Virus record (IMG/VR): IMGVR_UViG_3300046471_000131
Span: 1 to 24,756 of that record
Direction: 5' to 3' (one strand)
DNA from: a virus
Length of the DNA: 24,756 nt
The position numbers and the translations under genes were made by a program. This document shows positions 1 to 8,017 of the stretch, piece by piece. Under the pieces are notes generated by a model that was given only the letters and a program-made list of their open reading frames with translations, made no database searches and was not told the DNA's origin. How positions within the stretch are numbered: position 1 is the first letter of the stretch; every line of letters starts with the position of its first letter.

Positions 1-1447
1 CATTACCGAGTGACGTGTCGTCTGCTCCAGAAGTTGGCTGTCCGCCTGCGCCTGGCTTGTCGTTGGCATCTTCTTTGTCCAGGTTGATGCCGGCCGACTC
101 GCGTTCATCGCTGATCAGGTCGGCTTCATCTTCATATGGGCGGTCCGGTAGCTTGCCGGTGGTGAGGTACTGCCAGTAGGTGTCGGCGCTGATCGTGCCA
201 GCCATCACACCTTTCAGCAGCTCGGCGAGTACTTGGGCGTCGACCACCGGGGTCACGAACTCAGGACTTACCTTGAACTTCACTTGCTTCGGGTCGTAGC
301 CCTTCCACTCGGCGGCGTACCGCAGCCCCTGCTCCACCGCTTCTGCCACCGTGATGACAATGCTGTGCAGTGTGGCGTGCTGATCGTTCTGGCGTGTCTT
401 GCGCGCCTCGCCCGACTCAGTGCCGCCCATGTCCATGACCTTGGCGCCGGCTTCAAGCGCGGCGTTTTTCTGGTCATCCATGGCCTTGCGGACTGCTTCA
501 ATACCGGCGCCCTGGAATTCCAGGTAACCGCACTCGCCATTCGGACCCAGGTCCCATGCAGCCGATGGACCAGTTACGCTCAGTTCAACTTTGTCGTCCA
601 ACCCCGAAACCCAAGGCTGCGGATGGCTGGTTTGATGCAGTGCGGTGAAGTAATCAGCACTAAGCTGGTATGACTTCAACGCGGCCCGCGCCATGGTCAG
701 CAGCGGCACCTCGTCGACGTCCGGCGAGTTGTCGGTCGAACCGCAGTAGATAACCGGCAGGTATGCCAGCCCTTTGACCAAACGGTTGTCGGTGCCGGTG
801 GTGCCCAGTGCCTTTTCGTCCTCGACAAGCTCGCCCCCCTCGTTCCGCACTGCGGTATGGCACACGCTGCCCTGCATGAAGAACTCACGGAAAACCGTAT
901 CGCAATCGTGGCTGTAACGATCGCCGCCCTTCTTGCGAAACTCGCGAAACACCGAAAGAACCAGATCCTGCCGGCCGCCCTGATCAGCGGTATCCCAGTT
1001 GATGGCGTTGCGTGTGGCATACGTCGAGAAATAGGGCTCGCCGCGCTCATCGATGTTCACCACCAGCGGCACCCGACCGTGCGAGATAGCTTGGCGCACC
1101 ATTCGGAAGAACAGCTGCTTCAGACCGAAGCCGTCCGCTGTGGCGTTGTCCTCCAGTCCTTTAAGGCCGGTGGGTAGCTCGATCTCTGGAATCAGTCGCG
1201 AGACTAGGCCCATCATCGAACGCAGCGAGTCACGCACCCAGTGTTCGTACTGAGCCCGGTTCGTGTAGTTCTCGTAGAGGTATTTGTTGCCGGCGGCGTC
1301 GATCTTCTCAGCTTCGACCATGCCGCTCGGCTTGGGCAGGTTGCGTTCGTTGCGCTTCACGGCGCACTCACCCTCGAGCGCGTCGTCCATCATCTCCCAT
1401 TCGGCGATGTGCGTGTCGTAGTCTGGGTTTGTCGATTGCACTGGCAT
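1..1447 (-). CDS. Phage portal protein, DUF4055 family (C-terminus cut by window edge)
   Basis: The reading frame is open from an ATG at 1447 to the window edge (about 482 codons). The protein should form the dodecameric portal ring through which the terminase pumps DNA into the prohead. The middle part carries the pattern of DUF4055 proteins: a YLP-V-YCGS segment, an SADY helix and a GxGIEAVRKAM stretch, typical of this portal-like family next to terminases. The acidic, Gly/Ser-rich end at the window edge suggests only a few C-terminal residues are missing. The start overlaps the terminase stop by one base (TGATG), and a GGAGG lies about 10 nt upstream, so the two are translationally coupled. 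DUF4055 membership is recognised by eye; the portal role follows from family and position. Confidence 0.85.
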   Translation of the reverse strand, partial: MPVQSTNPDYDTHIAEWEMMDDALEGECAVKRNERNLPKPSGMVEAEKIDAAGNKYLYENYTNRAQYEHWVRDSLRSMMGLVSRLIPEIELPTGLKGLEDNATADGFGLKQLFFRMVRQAISHGRVPLVVNIDERGEPYFSTYATRNAINWDTADQGGRQDLVLSVFREFRKKGGDRYSHDCDTVFREFFMQGSVCHTAVRNEGGELVEDEKALGTTGTDNRLVKGLAYLPVIYCGSTDNSPDVDEVPLLTMARAALKSYQLSADYFTALHQTSHPQPWVSGLDDKVELSVTGPSAAWDLGPNGECGYLEFQGAGIEAVRKAMDDQKNAALEAGAKVMDMGGTESGEARKTRQNDQHATLHSIVITVAEAVEQGLRYAAEWKGYDPKQVKFKVSPEFVTPVVDAQVLAELLKGVMAGTISADTYWQYLTTGKLPDRPYEDEADLISDERESAGINLDKEDANDKPGAGGQPTSGADDTSLGN

Positions 1448-2772
1448 CAGGCCAAGCCTCCAATTCGGCGTGTTCCGCCTGTGCGTGTTTTGATCGGGAA
1501 CCGCTTGGCAATGAAGTAGCCAGGGGCATCCACCAGGTGGTCATAGCCGGCCTTCTTATCGGGCTCGCCCTTGTCCGTGTAAATCTGGCGCTCTAGGCAC
1601 TGCGTGTATTTCGGACACTGGTCGACGTTGACCAGATATCGATGCTCACCATACGTATTGGCGAACATCGCGCACATGGCGTTGACCCGATCCTTCACAG
1701 CGGGGTTGGTCGAATCCACTACTACGGTAAATCCAGCCTTTTTCAGCAGTGACAGGTCAGATTCGCTCGCGCTCTTACTGCTTGTGTTCTGGCCGCTGGC
1801 ATCCGGGTAGATGGCAATGCTGTGGTCAGGAAAGCGGAGCTTGATCTTTTCAATCATCTCGGGCGTGTCCCGCACATCTGAAAACTCGCTGAGTGCCAGT
1901 GGCAGGTCATCGCGAATGACGTGCACGACTGCCGCCATCTTCATGACGTTGAAGTCCATACCGATGTGCAATGCCTCGCCGCGCTTGATCGTCTCGCTGG
2001 TTCGATTTGCCTCACGATTGAACGTGTAATAGACGACACCCGCGTAGTTCTCAAAGCTGGCCTCGTATTCCTGTCGAAAGGTTCGAGGGTCCATCTTGCG
2101 ACGGGCCGCATCCAGTTCTTCAGCTGGCACGTTACCGCCATCGAGCGAGGTGTAGAGCCAGCTCTTGTGGTCAGGCTCATGCCCTGGCCGGCCGTCTTGG
2201 AAAGTGTCGTAGCAATGATTGAAGCCCTTCGGGGTGCCGATGCGTAGCGCGTGCCCCCCCTTTCGCATGCCAATGCCTGGTATCGAGTATTGGCAGGTCG
2301 AGAGCATCGGCCGGAGGACTTCTTCCCAGGCTTCCCACGGGCAGTCTGCCCATTCATCCACCAGGACAAAGAACAGGCCGGAGCCTCGGAGGTTGTCGTA
2401 GTTGTCGAGCCCCACCACGCGCATTACGTGGCCGGACTTGAGCGTGATCGAGCATTCAGTCTCGTTCGGGCGGTGTGCACGCCACGCCTCGGGAATGGCT
2501 TGCTTTAGGCGCCTCCAAAACACGCGCTTAGCCTGTTTAAAGGTCGGCGCGCCGTACCAGATCTCATCCTCGACGCTTACACCCCACTCCGCAGCCAGGC
2601 GAGCAGCGCGGCGCATCTCCGCCTTGCCCAGAAACGTCTTGCCGAACCGCCGGCCACAAACTGCATCACGGAAGCGCGCCTCAGGCTGGAAACCCCAGCA
2701 GTAAATGTTCGCCTGCTTGGGCGTCAGCTTCACCGGCGGGTCAAAGGTACGGGGTAGCGGGGACATTCTCAT
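1447..2772 (-). CDS. Phage terminase large subunit (packaging ATPase/nuclease)
   Basis: This is the motor that cuts concatemeric phage DNA and pumps it into the procapsid. From the chosen start the protein is 441 aa. The N-terminal ATPase shows a Walker A GRRFGKT at about residues 40-46 and a Walker B FFVLVDE ending near 140. The C-terminal RNase-H-like nuclease shows candidate acidic residues at about D273 (HIGMDFN), D324 (IYPDAS) and D411/D415 (DHLVDA). The open frame extends to 2844, but that part overlaps the preceding gene and has no ribosome site. ATGs at 2772 or 2766 follow a GGAG and give the usual small overlap with the small subunit gene. All key motifs are intact. Confidence 0.93.
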   Translation of the reverse strand: MRMSPLPRTFDPPVKLTPKQANIYCWGFQPEARFRDAVCGRRFGKTFLGKAEMRRAARLAAEWGVSVEDEIWYGAPTFKQAKRVFWRRLKQAIPEAWRAHRPNETECSITLKSGHVMRVVGLDNYDNLRGSGLFFVLVDEWADCPWEAWEEVLRPMLSTCQYSIPGIGMRKGGHALRIGTPKGFNHCYDTFQDGRPGHEPDHKSWLYTSLDGGNVPAEELDAARRKMDPRTFRQEYEASFENYAGVVYYTFNREANRTSETIKRGEALHIGMDFNVMKMAAVVHVIRDDLPLALSEFSDVRDTPEMIEKIKLRFPDHSIAIYPDASGQNTSSKSASESDLSLLKKAGFTVVVDSTNPAVKDRVNAMCAMFANTYGEHRYLVNVDQCPKYTQCLERQIYTDKGEPDKKAGYDHLVDAPGYFIAKRFPIKTRTGGTRRIGGLA

Positions 2773-3217
2773 CAGGCTCCAAGGTGTACTCAGCAACTGC
2801 GTGCTGCTGGTCAGCGTGGGAGCCCAAAGGCTTTTCAGGTTCAAGGCGGCGGTTCACGTAGACGTCACCCACCTCTTTGGCCGCCTGCTCCAGTAGCTGG
2901 GCAGTAAGCGCCATGTTCTTCATGTTCTCGGCCTTCTCGGCCATGCGTCCCAAGGTGCGCAGTCGATAAGCTCGGTTGGCGATCGGGATCTCTGCCGTCT
3001 CTTCGCGGAATCTCTTACGGGTGTCGTTGAACAGCGTCTGCCACTTCACGTGCAGATTGCGTCCAACGTACTTGGTTGGGTCGTATGCCTCGCACTGCTG
3101 GCGGGTAACTTCGAGCCCGAATCTTTCTTTGACGGACGCTACCACTTGCGATGGCGTGTCAAAGCAGGCGAGAGCCTGTACAACAAAGGCTTTCACCTCG
3201 TCTCTGAGTGCGGCCAT
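2741..3217 (-). CDS. DUF2280 protein, probable terminase small subunit
   Basis: This 158-aa protein matches the DUF2280 family seen directly upstream of terminase large subunits in Pseudomonas phages. Visible family blocks are the N-terminal ALRDEVKAFVVQALACFDTP, a DPTKYVGRNL segment near residue 46, and a helical ETAEIPIANRAYRLRTLGRM stretch. The N-terminal part (about residues 15-50) resembles a small DNA-binding domain. The rest is a long helix ending in AAKEVGDVYVN, which fits an oligomerising small terminase that recognises the packaging site. It overlaps the large subunit gene by about 30 bp. The ribosome site before the ATG is weak. The terminase role is inferred from position; the family match is strong. 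Confidence 0.85.
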   Translation of the reverse strand: MAALRDEVKAFVVQALACFDTPSQVVASVKERFGLEVTRQQCEAYDPTKYVGRNLHVKWQTLFNDTRKRFREETAEIPIANRAYRLRTLGRMAEKAENMKNMALTAQLLEQAAKEVGDVYVNRRLEPEKPLGSHADQQHAVAEYTLEPDENVPATPYL

Positions 3218-3247
3218 AAGTGGGCATCCGTCAAAGTACTGTCAAAG

Positions 3248-3871
3248 TCAGGCCGACTTGAGCAGACAGGTTCCGCAGGCCCTCGATATGTTCAATTTCC
3301 CTACCTCAGCAGGATTGTTTGCAGCGTCCACCAGCTCTTGAACCGCCGGGCTCGCACCGTACCGACGAACCACACCGACGAACTCTTCAATGTCGTGTCC
3401 GCGCATTTCAAGCTTTGGCAAACCGTCTTGGGTGAAAGCTGGCTGACCGTACTTATCCGTCGCCTGGGCGATGTGATACAGCTCGTGCTCGACCAGCGCG
3501 CAAAAGTCAGCGTCACTACACTGAGCGCAGTAATCGGCAGCCAGGGTGATGATGTAGGCCGGCACATCGCCGAACCAATCACGCATCTGCTGCTCCATCC
3601 GGGCCTTTTGCCAACCACCGGCGCGGAACGCTACCTGCTCAGCCTGACCTACGACTGTTCTACCCTTCTTTGTGAAGGCGGCAGACGCCCACATCACACG
3701 GATGTCTGCGTCGATCAGATGGGCGTGGTCTTCGTTGGGGATGCTTCCGGTGTTGGCGAGGATCTCGGTTTGGAGCCAGTCCCACACCTCCGGTGCAGGG
3801 GTTAGGCGGATACCAAAGCTGTGCGTATCCGCCAAATCAAGCACAGACTCTGCTGGTGTCGGCCTGTCCAT
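3248..3871 (-). CDS. Putative phage metallopeptidase
   Basis: This 207-aa protein has a zinc-peptidase motif HELYH (H129, E130, H133) within VEHELYHI. A downstream MRGHD (H159) may supply the third ligand. This arrangement matches the small 'putative phage metallopeptidase' family found beside terminase genes in Pseudomonas and other proteobacterial phages. Its substrate is unknown. Four cysteines are visible, C115 and C118 before the active site and two near the C-terminus. A GGAGG lies 4-5 nt before the ATG. It is the first gene of the packaging group, 30 bp upstream of the DUF2280 gene, after a terminator that isolates the AT-rich gene to its right. A virion or prohead function is possible but not shown. 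Confidence 0.8.
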   Translation of the reverse strand: MDRPTPAESVLDLADTHSFGIRLTPAPEVWDWLQTEILANTGSIPNEDHAHLIDADIRVMWASAAFTKKGRTVVGQAEQVAFRAGGWQKARMEQQMRDWFGDVPAYIITLAADYCAQCSDADFCALVEHELYHIAQATDKYGQPAFTQDGLPKLEMRGHDIEEFVGVVRRYGASPAVQELVDAANNPAEVGKLNISRACGTCLLKSA

Positions 3872-3921
3872 ACCACCTCCCAGTCGAGTTGCTTGATTAC
3901 AAAAAATTTGCCTTGGAAATG

Positions 3922-3945
3922 AAAAGGTCCCGCGCAGTGCGAGAC
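3922..3945 (-). terminator. Candidate intrinsic terminator after the AT-rich gene at 3988
   Basis: On the minus strand GTCTCGC and GCGGGAC form a 7-bp stem (one T-G wobble) around ACTGC, followed by CTTTTC. It lies 40 bp downstream of the 3988-4578 gene. The T-run is short, so efficiency is uncertain. Confidence 0.45.
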
Positions 3946-3987
3946 TTGAGGTTCAACGGACATCTAGGCCCAAAAAAAACAATTCGA

Positions 3988-4578
3988 CTATAGGAATGCG
4001 CTGATGGCTGCCCCTATCTTGAGGATGTTCGCCGCATGAGGAAGGGACGATAAAAGTGCAGTGACGATAGATCGCTTTGGCTTACCACCAACGAACTGCT
4101 GCTGGATTTCATCGACAATTTCCAGCGCCTCAACCTTCTCCTCAGGAGTTAAGCTTACGGAGGAAAGTTCTCGACGCAACTCATCTAAATGCATACCGAC
4201 CTGAGAGTTGACTACCGCTAGGTTCGTAGAGTTATCTACTGATTCAATATTGACTCGAGAATTATTTCCAGTGAGGTTATACGTAATCCTCTGGACTGCT
4301 GCCTTAGCCTCTGGCAGACCAAGCTTTTTCACCTTCAGCTGATAGTGCGCGCCCCCAGGGCCTCTCTCATAAAATACAGGGTCAACGACTTCGTATGTCT
4401 CCTCGTCACCATTCGAGAGCTTTCGCCGAAGAAGGTCAGTAGGCTTTACGACAATCGATTTCCCGCGATTTGCCCCCATTTTGATCACGATAAGATTGCT
4501 TCCGCTTACCGTCGAAAATATTCCTTCAGTCACACTCCCATCAGGCTTCAGCAAATCCACTCTGTCTTGATCGAACAT
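3988..4578 (-). CDS. Unknown AT-rich cargo protein
   Basis: I do not recognise this 196-aa protein. The N-terminal 70 residues are rich in short beta-type segments (FSTVSGSNLIVIKMG, GKSIVVKPTDLLRR) and could be a small barrel. A middle region has a repeated N-x-S/N pattern (NLTGNNSRVNIESVDNSTN). A charged helix follows (about 128-155), then a C-terminal hydrophobic helix, ANILKIGAAISAFL. Beta-part, Asn/Ser linker and terminal amphipathic or membrane-seeking helix are compatible with a membrane-acting effector, but that is a guess. An AAGGAG precedes the ATG by 10 nt. Base composition is clearly more AT-rich than the flanking packaging and lysis genes, suggesting separate acquisition. A candidate terminator follows it. 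Confidence 0.75.
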   Translation of the reverse strand: MFDQDRVDLLKPDGSVTEGIFSTVSGSNLIVIKMGANRGKSIVVKPTDLLRRKLSNGDEETYEVVDPVFYERGPGGAHYQLKVKKLGLPEAKAAVQRITYNLTGNNSRVNIESVDNSTNLAVVNSQVGMHLDELRRELSSVSLTPEEKVEALEIVDEIQQQFVGGKPKRSIVTALLSSLPHAANILKIGAAISAFL

Positions 4579-4647
4579 CGACGTCTAGCTCCTTTGTTTG
4601 ATGTTAAGAGTGGATCGTAGACAGAAACCCTCGCTTTGCCAGTAATA

Positions 4648-5001
4648 CTATTTCAACTGCTTCCTGCGCTCGCTCCCTTCCGGCCTCCTATCACAGCGCA
4701 GGCAGTGATCACAGTTCAACGTCCGACAGAGCAAGGTTTTCACCCGCTGCCACCAGATGACCATGAAGATGTGGCGCATGGCGGCAAGAGCCAGCGAGAC
4801 GTGCAGCGTGATCCCGGCGGTGGTTGGCCCCATCATGAAGATGTTCTGCTCCCGGCTCATCACGACAAACCCGCTGATGGCGATCGCCGAATAGATCAGC
4901 TTGCCGATGACGCCGTCCTGCACTCGACCGCTCAGAACACACCAGATCGCCCACAAGGCAATCAAGCCGCAGGCGATAGAGTTGATCAGTTCAAGATTCA
5001 T
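4648..5001 (-). CDS. Small three-helix membrane protein of the lysis region
   Basis: This 117-aa protein shows three hydrophobic segments (about residues 4-22, 34-50 and 56-81). A positively charged tail follows, containing a cysteine cluster C-x4-C-x2-C-x2-C (CRTLNCDHCLRC). Its start overlaps the stop of the preceding membrane protein by 4 bp (ATGA), with a GGAGG about 9 nt upstream. A holin or antiholin pair partner is the natural reading of two adjacent small membrane genes between the Q-position gene and the terminase. The cysteine-rich tail is unusual for a holin and could bind metal. No endolysin is visible beside it. Confidence 0.75.
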   Translation of the reverse strand: MNLELINSIACGLIALWAIWCVLSGRVQDGVIGKLIYSAIAISGFVVMSREQNIFMMGPTTAGITLHVSLALAAMRHIFMVIWWQRVKTLLCRTLNCDHCLRCDRRPEGSERRKQLK

Positions 5002-5336
5002 GGTGGATTGCCTCCCCCGAACCGCTGGCGAATAAGCGCCCAGAGGTCAGCGGATTTGATGGCTCGATTGATGGCCGCCAGGAGCGAGCCGCCGAATGCC
5101 CCCAGCAGGAAGCCGATACCTGCGACGATCTTCGGCTCGGTCACGCCCAGGTAAGTGCTGACCATGCTCGTCAAGTAGATCGAGCAGGCCATGCCAGTGA
5201 TGAGGAAGATCATCCAGGCACGCCAGTCGTTCAAGTCATCCTTGTGCCACCAACTGGCGATCACGGCGCCGACCAGTCCTGCGATCAGCAATTCGAACCT
5301 GTCGATCTTGTCGAGCAGGCGCTGTAGATACTCCAT
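4998..5336 (-). CDS. Putative phage holin
   Basis: This protein of 112 aa has three predicted membrane helices (about residues 14-31, 41-62 and 69-90), a charged N-terminus and a basic C-terminal tail, the layout of class I holins. Holins accumulate in the inner membrane and open at a set time to start lysis. An upstream ATG at 5357 is possible but has no ribosome site. The ATG at 5336 follows GGAG at 8 nt, so I chose it. It is the first gene after the terminator at 5424-5449 and is coupled by a 4-bp overlap to the next membrane protein. Holin identity rests on topology and location, not on a recognised family motif. Confidence 0.7.
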   Translation of the reverse strand: MEYLQRLLDKIDRFELLIAGLVGAVIASWWHKDDLNDWRAWMIFLITGMACSIYLTSMVSTYLGVTEPKIVAGIGFLLGAFGGSLLAAINRAIKSADLWALIRQRFGGGNPP

Positions 5337-5423
5337 GCGCTCGACTCCGTGGGGCATGTTTGAAATAGGTCAGCCCCGGCGGCACTCCCTGCTCAGTGCG
5401 AAGGGTGTGGCGGGGCCAAAAAC

Positions 5424-5449
5424 GAAAAAGCCCCAGCAAATGCCAGGGC
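5424..5449 (-). terminator. Intrinsic terminator upstream of the holin gene
   Basis: On the minus strand GCCCTGGC and GCTGGGGC form an 8-bp stem (two G-T wobbles) with loop ATTT, followed by TTTTTCG. It ends the 5482-5736 gene and lies in the path of late transcription. Confidence 0.8.
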
Positions 5450-5481
5450 CTAGAAGTACTCATATTTAAGAAAAAAACAAA

Positions 5482-5736
5482 CTATGCGAAATCGATTTTT
5501 ACGTCGTAGTTTCCGCCGTTGAGACTTAAATGCACTCGAGAAGACCCATACGCCTCTGACAGGCGAATTCGCAACTCCTCTCCAATCAGACGCGCGCGAT
5601 CAGGATGATCATCTCCGAAGGAAACACTGGTTTCGAAGGGTTCCCCAGTAAAGCGCTTATCCAAAAAATGCTCCGACGCCATCTTCTGCATAGCTTCGGT
5701 GATCCTGCTTACCTCGATTGTTGCTTCGCGATCCAT
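5482..5736 (-). CDS. Small unknown protein
   Basis: This 84-aa protein is not recognised. It is acidic and mixed alpha/beta, with a helix rich in charged residues (HPDRARLIGEELRIRLSEAY) and a beta-like end (VHLSLNGGNYDVKIDF). An ATG at 5748 is also open, but the ATG at 5736 has a GGAG 6 nt upstream and is preferred. It is a single-gene unit bounded by terminators at 5785-5812 and 5424-5449, and it is more AT-rich than the nin-type genes. That makes it a likely independently expressed cargo gene. Confidence 0.7.
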   Translation of the reverse strand: MDREATIEVSRITEAMQKMASEHFLDKRFTGEPFETSVSFGDDHPDRARLIGEELRIRLSEAYGSSRVHLSLNGGNYDVKIDFA

Positions 5737-5784
5737 CACAAGCTCCATCTATAAATTGGATGCAAATGATTTCACAAGTCACAA

Positions 5785-5812
5785 AAAGCAAAAAGCCCTA
5801 CTTAAGCAGGGC
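5785..5812 (-). terminator. Intrinsic terminator
   Basis: On the minus strand GCCCTGC-TTAA-GTAGGGC (one G-T wobble) is followed by TTTTTGCTTTTTG. It is directly downstream of the 5831-6136 gene. Confidence 0.82.
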
Positions 5813-5830
5813 CTCTAAAATCTGATGGAT

Positions 5831-6136
5831 TTACTTTAAGCCAAGAGTTGCAGCATAAAGCCGAATCATTTCTATTGCCTGAAGGCCATCGCGGGTGATC
5901 CCGTGAATGATCGACATTTCTGTCACTGGCTTGTCGATAGCGATAATCCCAGCCAACTCGGCGTGTTTCAAAGCCTCCAGCGCGACTGTTGCATTGGCGA
6001 ATTGAAGCGCGTCAGTGTGACGATCAGGCAGCTCACTATCCAAATACTCCGAAACCAGCATCGGAGAGTTCTTTAGCGAGTCAACGTAATGACGAAGATT
6101 TTCCAAATCCTTTGAAACTTTGGCCACTTTAAGCAT
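5831..6136 (-). CDS. Small unknown protein, possible winged helix
   Basis: This 101-aa protein is unknown. The C-terminal half (VALEALKHAELAGIIAIDK, then ITRDGLQAIEMIRLYA) looks like the end of a winged-helix fold of the 'short helix, wing, GI/GL-x-x-I' type. A regulator is possible but weakly supported. The start is ambiguous. The ATG at 6136 is preceded immediately by AAGG with no spacer, whereas a GTG three codons later (6127) sits 8-9 nt after AAAGGA and fits ribosome rules better. It is AT-rich, stands alone, and is flanked by terminators on both sides. Confidence 0.7.
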   Translation of the reverse strand: MLKVAKVSKDLENLRHYVDSLKNSPMLVSEYLDSELPDRHTDALQFANATVALEALKHAELAGIIAIDKPVTEMSIIHGITRDGLQAIEMIRLYAATLGLK

Positions 6137-6190
6137 CCTTTCGTGATTAGCTATTTTAACGATACAGTAATCGCTCTTAGGCTAAACATA

Positions 6191-6218
6191 CAAAATAAAA
6201 CCCGCGCTTGGCCGGGTT
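6191..6218 (-). terminator. Intrinsic terminator after the Q-position gene
   Basis: On the minus strand AACCCG and CGGGTT pair around an 8-nt loop and are followed by TTTATTTTG. It closes the early leftward (replication/nin) operon about 75 bp beyond the Q-position gene. Confidence 0.72.
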
Positions 6219-6294
6219 CAGGCTTTGGTGTGCGTTTCGCGTTACTTGTGCACTATGGGAAAAGTACGCGCAAATCCCCGTCATGTCAATATGA

Positions 6295-6972
6295 TTATGC
6301 CGCCTCTTGATCTTTTTCCGAGCGGATCACCTGCCATAGTGGTTGTTGAGCCTGAATATCCACTTCCTTTATCACTTCTTTAAGGGATTCCCACAGGTCG
6401 AGCCAGTCCCTCGTCCAGTTCTTCGGGTCGATGGTGAGGCCGAAGAACGTGTTCATCTCGGCTGCTACCCGCGCCGGCCCCCACTCTGCCGATCCGGCGA
6501 CCTCCCCCTTGTACGATTGCAGGGCCAGAGTAACTAGGTACTGCGCCTTCACGCGCTTGGCCGAGGTCAGGTCTGGCAGCGCAGCTTTGGCGGTAATCAG
6601 CAGCACAGCATTCAGCAAATGCCGCATGTTCATCGCCGGGTGATACAGGTAGTGCCCAAACTGCTGGACCTGGAACGGCAACGTATCGATCGCGCGCAGC
6701 ACTTTGCCGATCATGGCCAGGTGCGCGGCGCGGGCGGTGGATCGGCCAAGGGGAGTACGCCGCGTCTCGCTGATGCTGACCCTCTGGCGAACGATCTCGA
6801 TGCGCTCTTCCTTGTCATCACCCATCGCAGCAAACACGGCCTCATGCCGGCGCATGCGGGCGCCCTTCTTCACCGGTGCCGATTCACCCCGCTCAATTGC
6901 TACAGCACTGATCGACGCGTTCGATTCGTGCTGAGCCTCAGTCCATACCTGCCTTGCGTTGATCAGTTTCAT
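6295..6972 (-). CDS. Q-position protein, candidate late antiterminator
   Basis: This protein of 225 aa starts at the ATG overlapping the ninG stop by 4 bp (ATGA). The longer open frame upstream is just the other frame of ninG. It has a basic N-terminal half (SAPVKKGARMRRHEAVFAAM, then SISETRRTPLGRSTARAAHL) and a helical C-terminal half ending in a Trp-rich WTRDWLDLWESL segment. I see no clear zinc motif as found in lambda Q. It is the last gene of the early leftward operon, after ninB and ninG and just before terminators and lysis genes. That is where the late-gene antiterminator sits in lambdoid phages. The Q role is inferred from position only. Confidence 0.7.
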   Translation of the reverse strand: MKLINARQVWTEAQHESNASISAVAIERGESAPVKKGARMRRHEAVFAAMGDDKEERIEIVRQRVSISETRRTPLGRSTARAAHLAMIGKVLRAIDTLPFQVQQFGHYLYHPAMNMRHLLNAVLLITAKAALPDLTSAKRVKAQYLVTLALQSYKGEVAGSAEWGPARVAAEMNTFFGLTIDPKNWTRDWLDLWESLKEVIKEVDIQAQQPLWQVIRSEKDQEAA

Positions 6973-7550
6973 GCTGCTTCCTTTTTCAGTTCTCTGGTCT
7001 TTGCCCGATATTCGGCCTTGATGGTTTTGATTTCTTCGACGGTGTGCTTGGAGGCCGGGTGAGGCCCTTCCAGCCAATCGACCTTTTCCGGACCGATCAG
7101 CTGCAAGAGCGAAAGCCGGTAATTCACTAGGTTGCCGGACAGGTGCGTGTTGCATGGCGCGCACTGCTTCCACACATTGAGCGGCTCGAATCTCAGCTCG
7201 GGGTTTGCTCCCACAGAGCGATAGTGCCCAGCGTGGTATTGGCCTTCATGGTGGCGACCGCAGCTCACGCAAGGGCGATCGGAATCACGCAGGCGGACCC
7301 ACTCGTTGAACGCGGCTTGGGCTTCGCGCATGCGCTCCGCCCTACTCTTCAGCTTCTCCTTGCGGACCTTGATCTCGCGACGCTCGATGCTCGCCAGTGC
7401 CTTGCGCTTCTTCTCCTGTTTACCGCGAGCGATGACGACGGCGCAGTCGGGCGAACACCAGGATTGGAAGCTCACTCGCGGGACGAATGAGGCCCTGCAA
7501 GTTTTGACCGCGCATTTTTTAGGGCGAGGATTCCTTGCCGTGAGACTCAT
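6969..7550 (-). CDS. ninG: NinG/Rap recombination protein
   Basis: This 193-aa protein matches the NinG (Rap) family, nucleases that act on branched recombination intermediates in the RecF-like pathway of lambdoid phages. An N-terminal metal site is visible as C13, C18, C32 and C36. After a long basic coiled segment (about 43-80) comes the second site, C94-x2-C97, GHY (H109) and C130-x2-C133-N, an HNH-like nuclease centre. It overlaps ninB by 4 bp and the Q-position gene by 4 bp, so the three are translationally coupled. Length and motif order are normal for the family. Confidence 0.92.
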   Translation of the reverse strand: MSLTARNPRPKKCAVKTCRASFVPRVSFQSWCSPDCAVVIARGKQEKKRKALASIERREIKVRKEKLKSRAERMREAQAAFNEWVRLRDSDRPCVSCGRHHEGQYHAGHYRSVGANPELRFEPLNVWKQCAPCNTHLSGNLVNYRLSLLQLIGPEKVDWLEGPHPASKHTVEEIKTIKAEYRAKTRELKKEAA

Positions 7551-8017
7551 GCGGCCTCCTGGCTCAGCAAATCATCGAAGTACACGCCCTGCTGGGCGAA
7601 GCGCGCGACGATGCGGTCTGTGTAGGCCACGCCCTGGGCGCGGTTGAACAGGCTGGTCACCGGGAACCCGTCCGGGCCGAAGAGTTTGCAGCCGCCCATC
7701 ATGGCCAGCTTCGTCTCGTACGGGAGGTGGCGCATGACGCGGTACCACTCAGCCTGAAAACCGGCGTCCTCGTTCAGCAGGATCTGCACGCCGACGTGCA
7801 ACTTGCAGTACCGGCGAGCGTCGGCCTCGTCGCCGATCTGGGTCATCTCTGCGATGCGCTTGTACATCGCGAACCACAGCCGGTTTTGGTCGAGCGTGCG
7901 GTCCTTTCCCGGGCGTAGCGATACGACTACGAACTTCTTGTCGCGGTACATGGCGCTAAGCTTCGTGATGGCCTCGGAGAGTTTCGCCTGACAGTTCACG
8001 GAGATTTTGTCAGCCAT
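7547..8017 (-). CDS. ninB: NinB/Orf recombination mediator
   Basis: This 156-aa protein matches the NinB (Orf) family. Lambda Orf binds single-stranded DNA and SSB and substitutes for RecFOR in loading recombinases. Family blocks visible are an N-terminal beta region (KFVVVSLRPGKDRTLDQNRL), the NRLWFAMYKRIAEM helix with the conserved Q-N-x-L-W, and the YETKLAMMGGCKLFGPDG segment near residues 100-118. It lies in a tightly overlapping gene run: 8 bp with the small gene upstream and 4 bp with ninG downstream. The RecT and YqaJ nuclease encoded at the other side of this prophage are probable partners. Confidence 0.92.
   Translation of the reverse strand: MADKISVNCQAKLSEAITKLSAMYRDKKFVVVSLRPGKDRTLDQNRLWFAMYKRIAEMTQIGDEADARRYCKLHVGVQILLNEDAGFQAEWYRVMRHLPYETKLAMMGGCKLFGPDGFPVTSLFNRAQGVAYTDRIVARFAQQGVYFDDLLSQEAA

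Noticed and set aside
3050-3805. A 251-aa plus-strand ORF opposite the metallopeptidase and DUF2280 genes.
   Set aside because: It is a shadow of two well-supported minus-strand genes and shows no recognisable domain.
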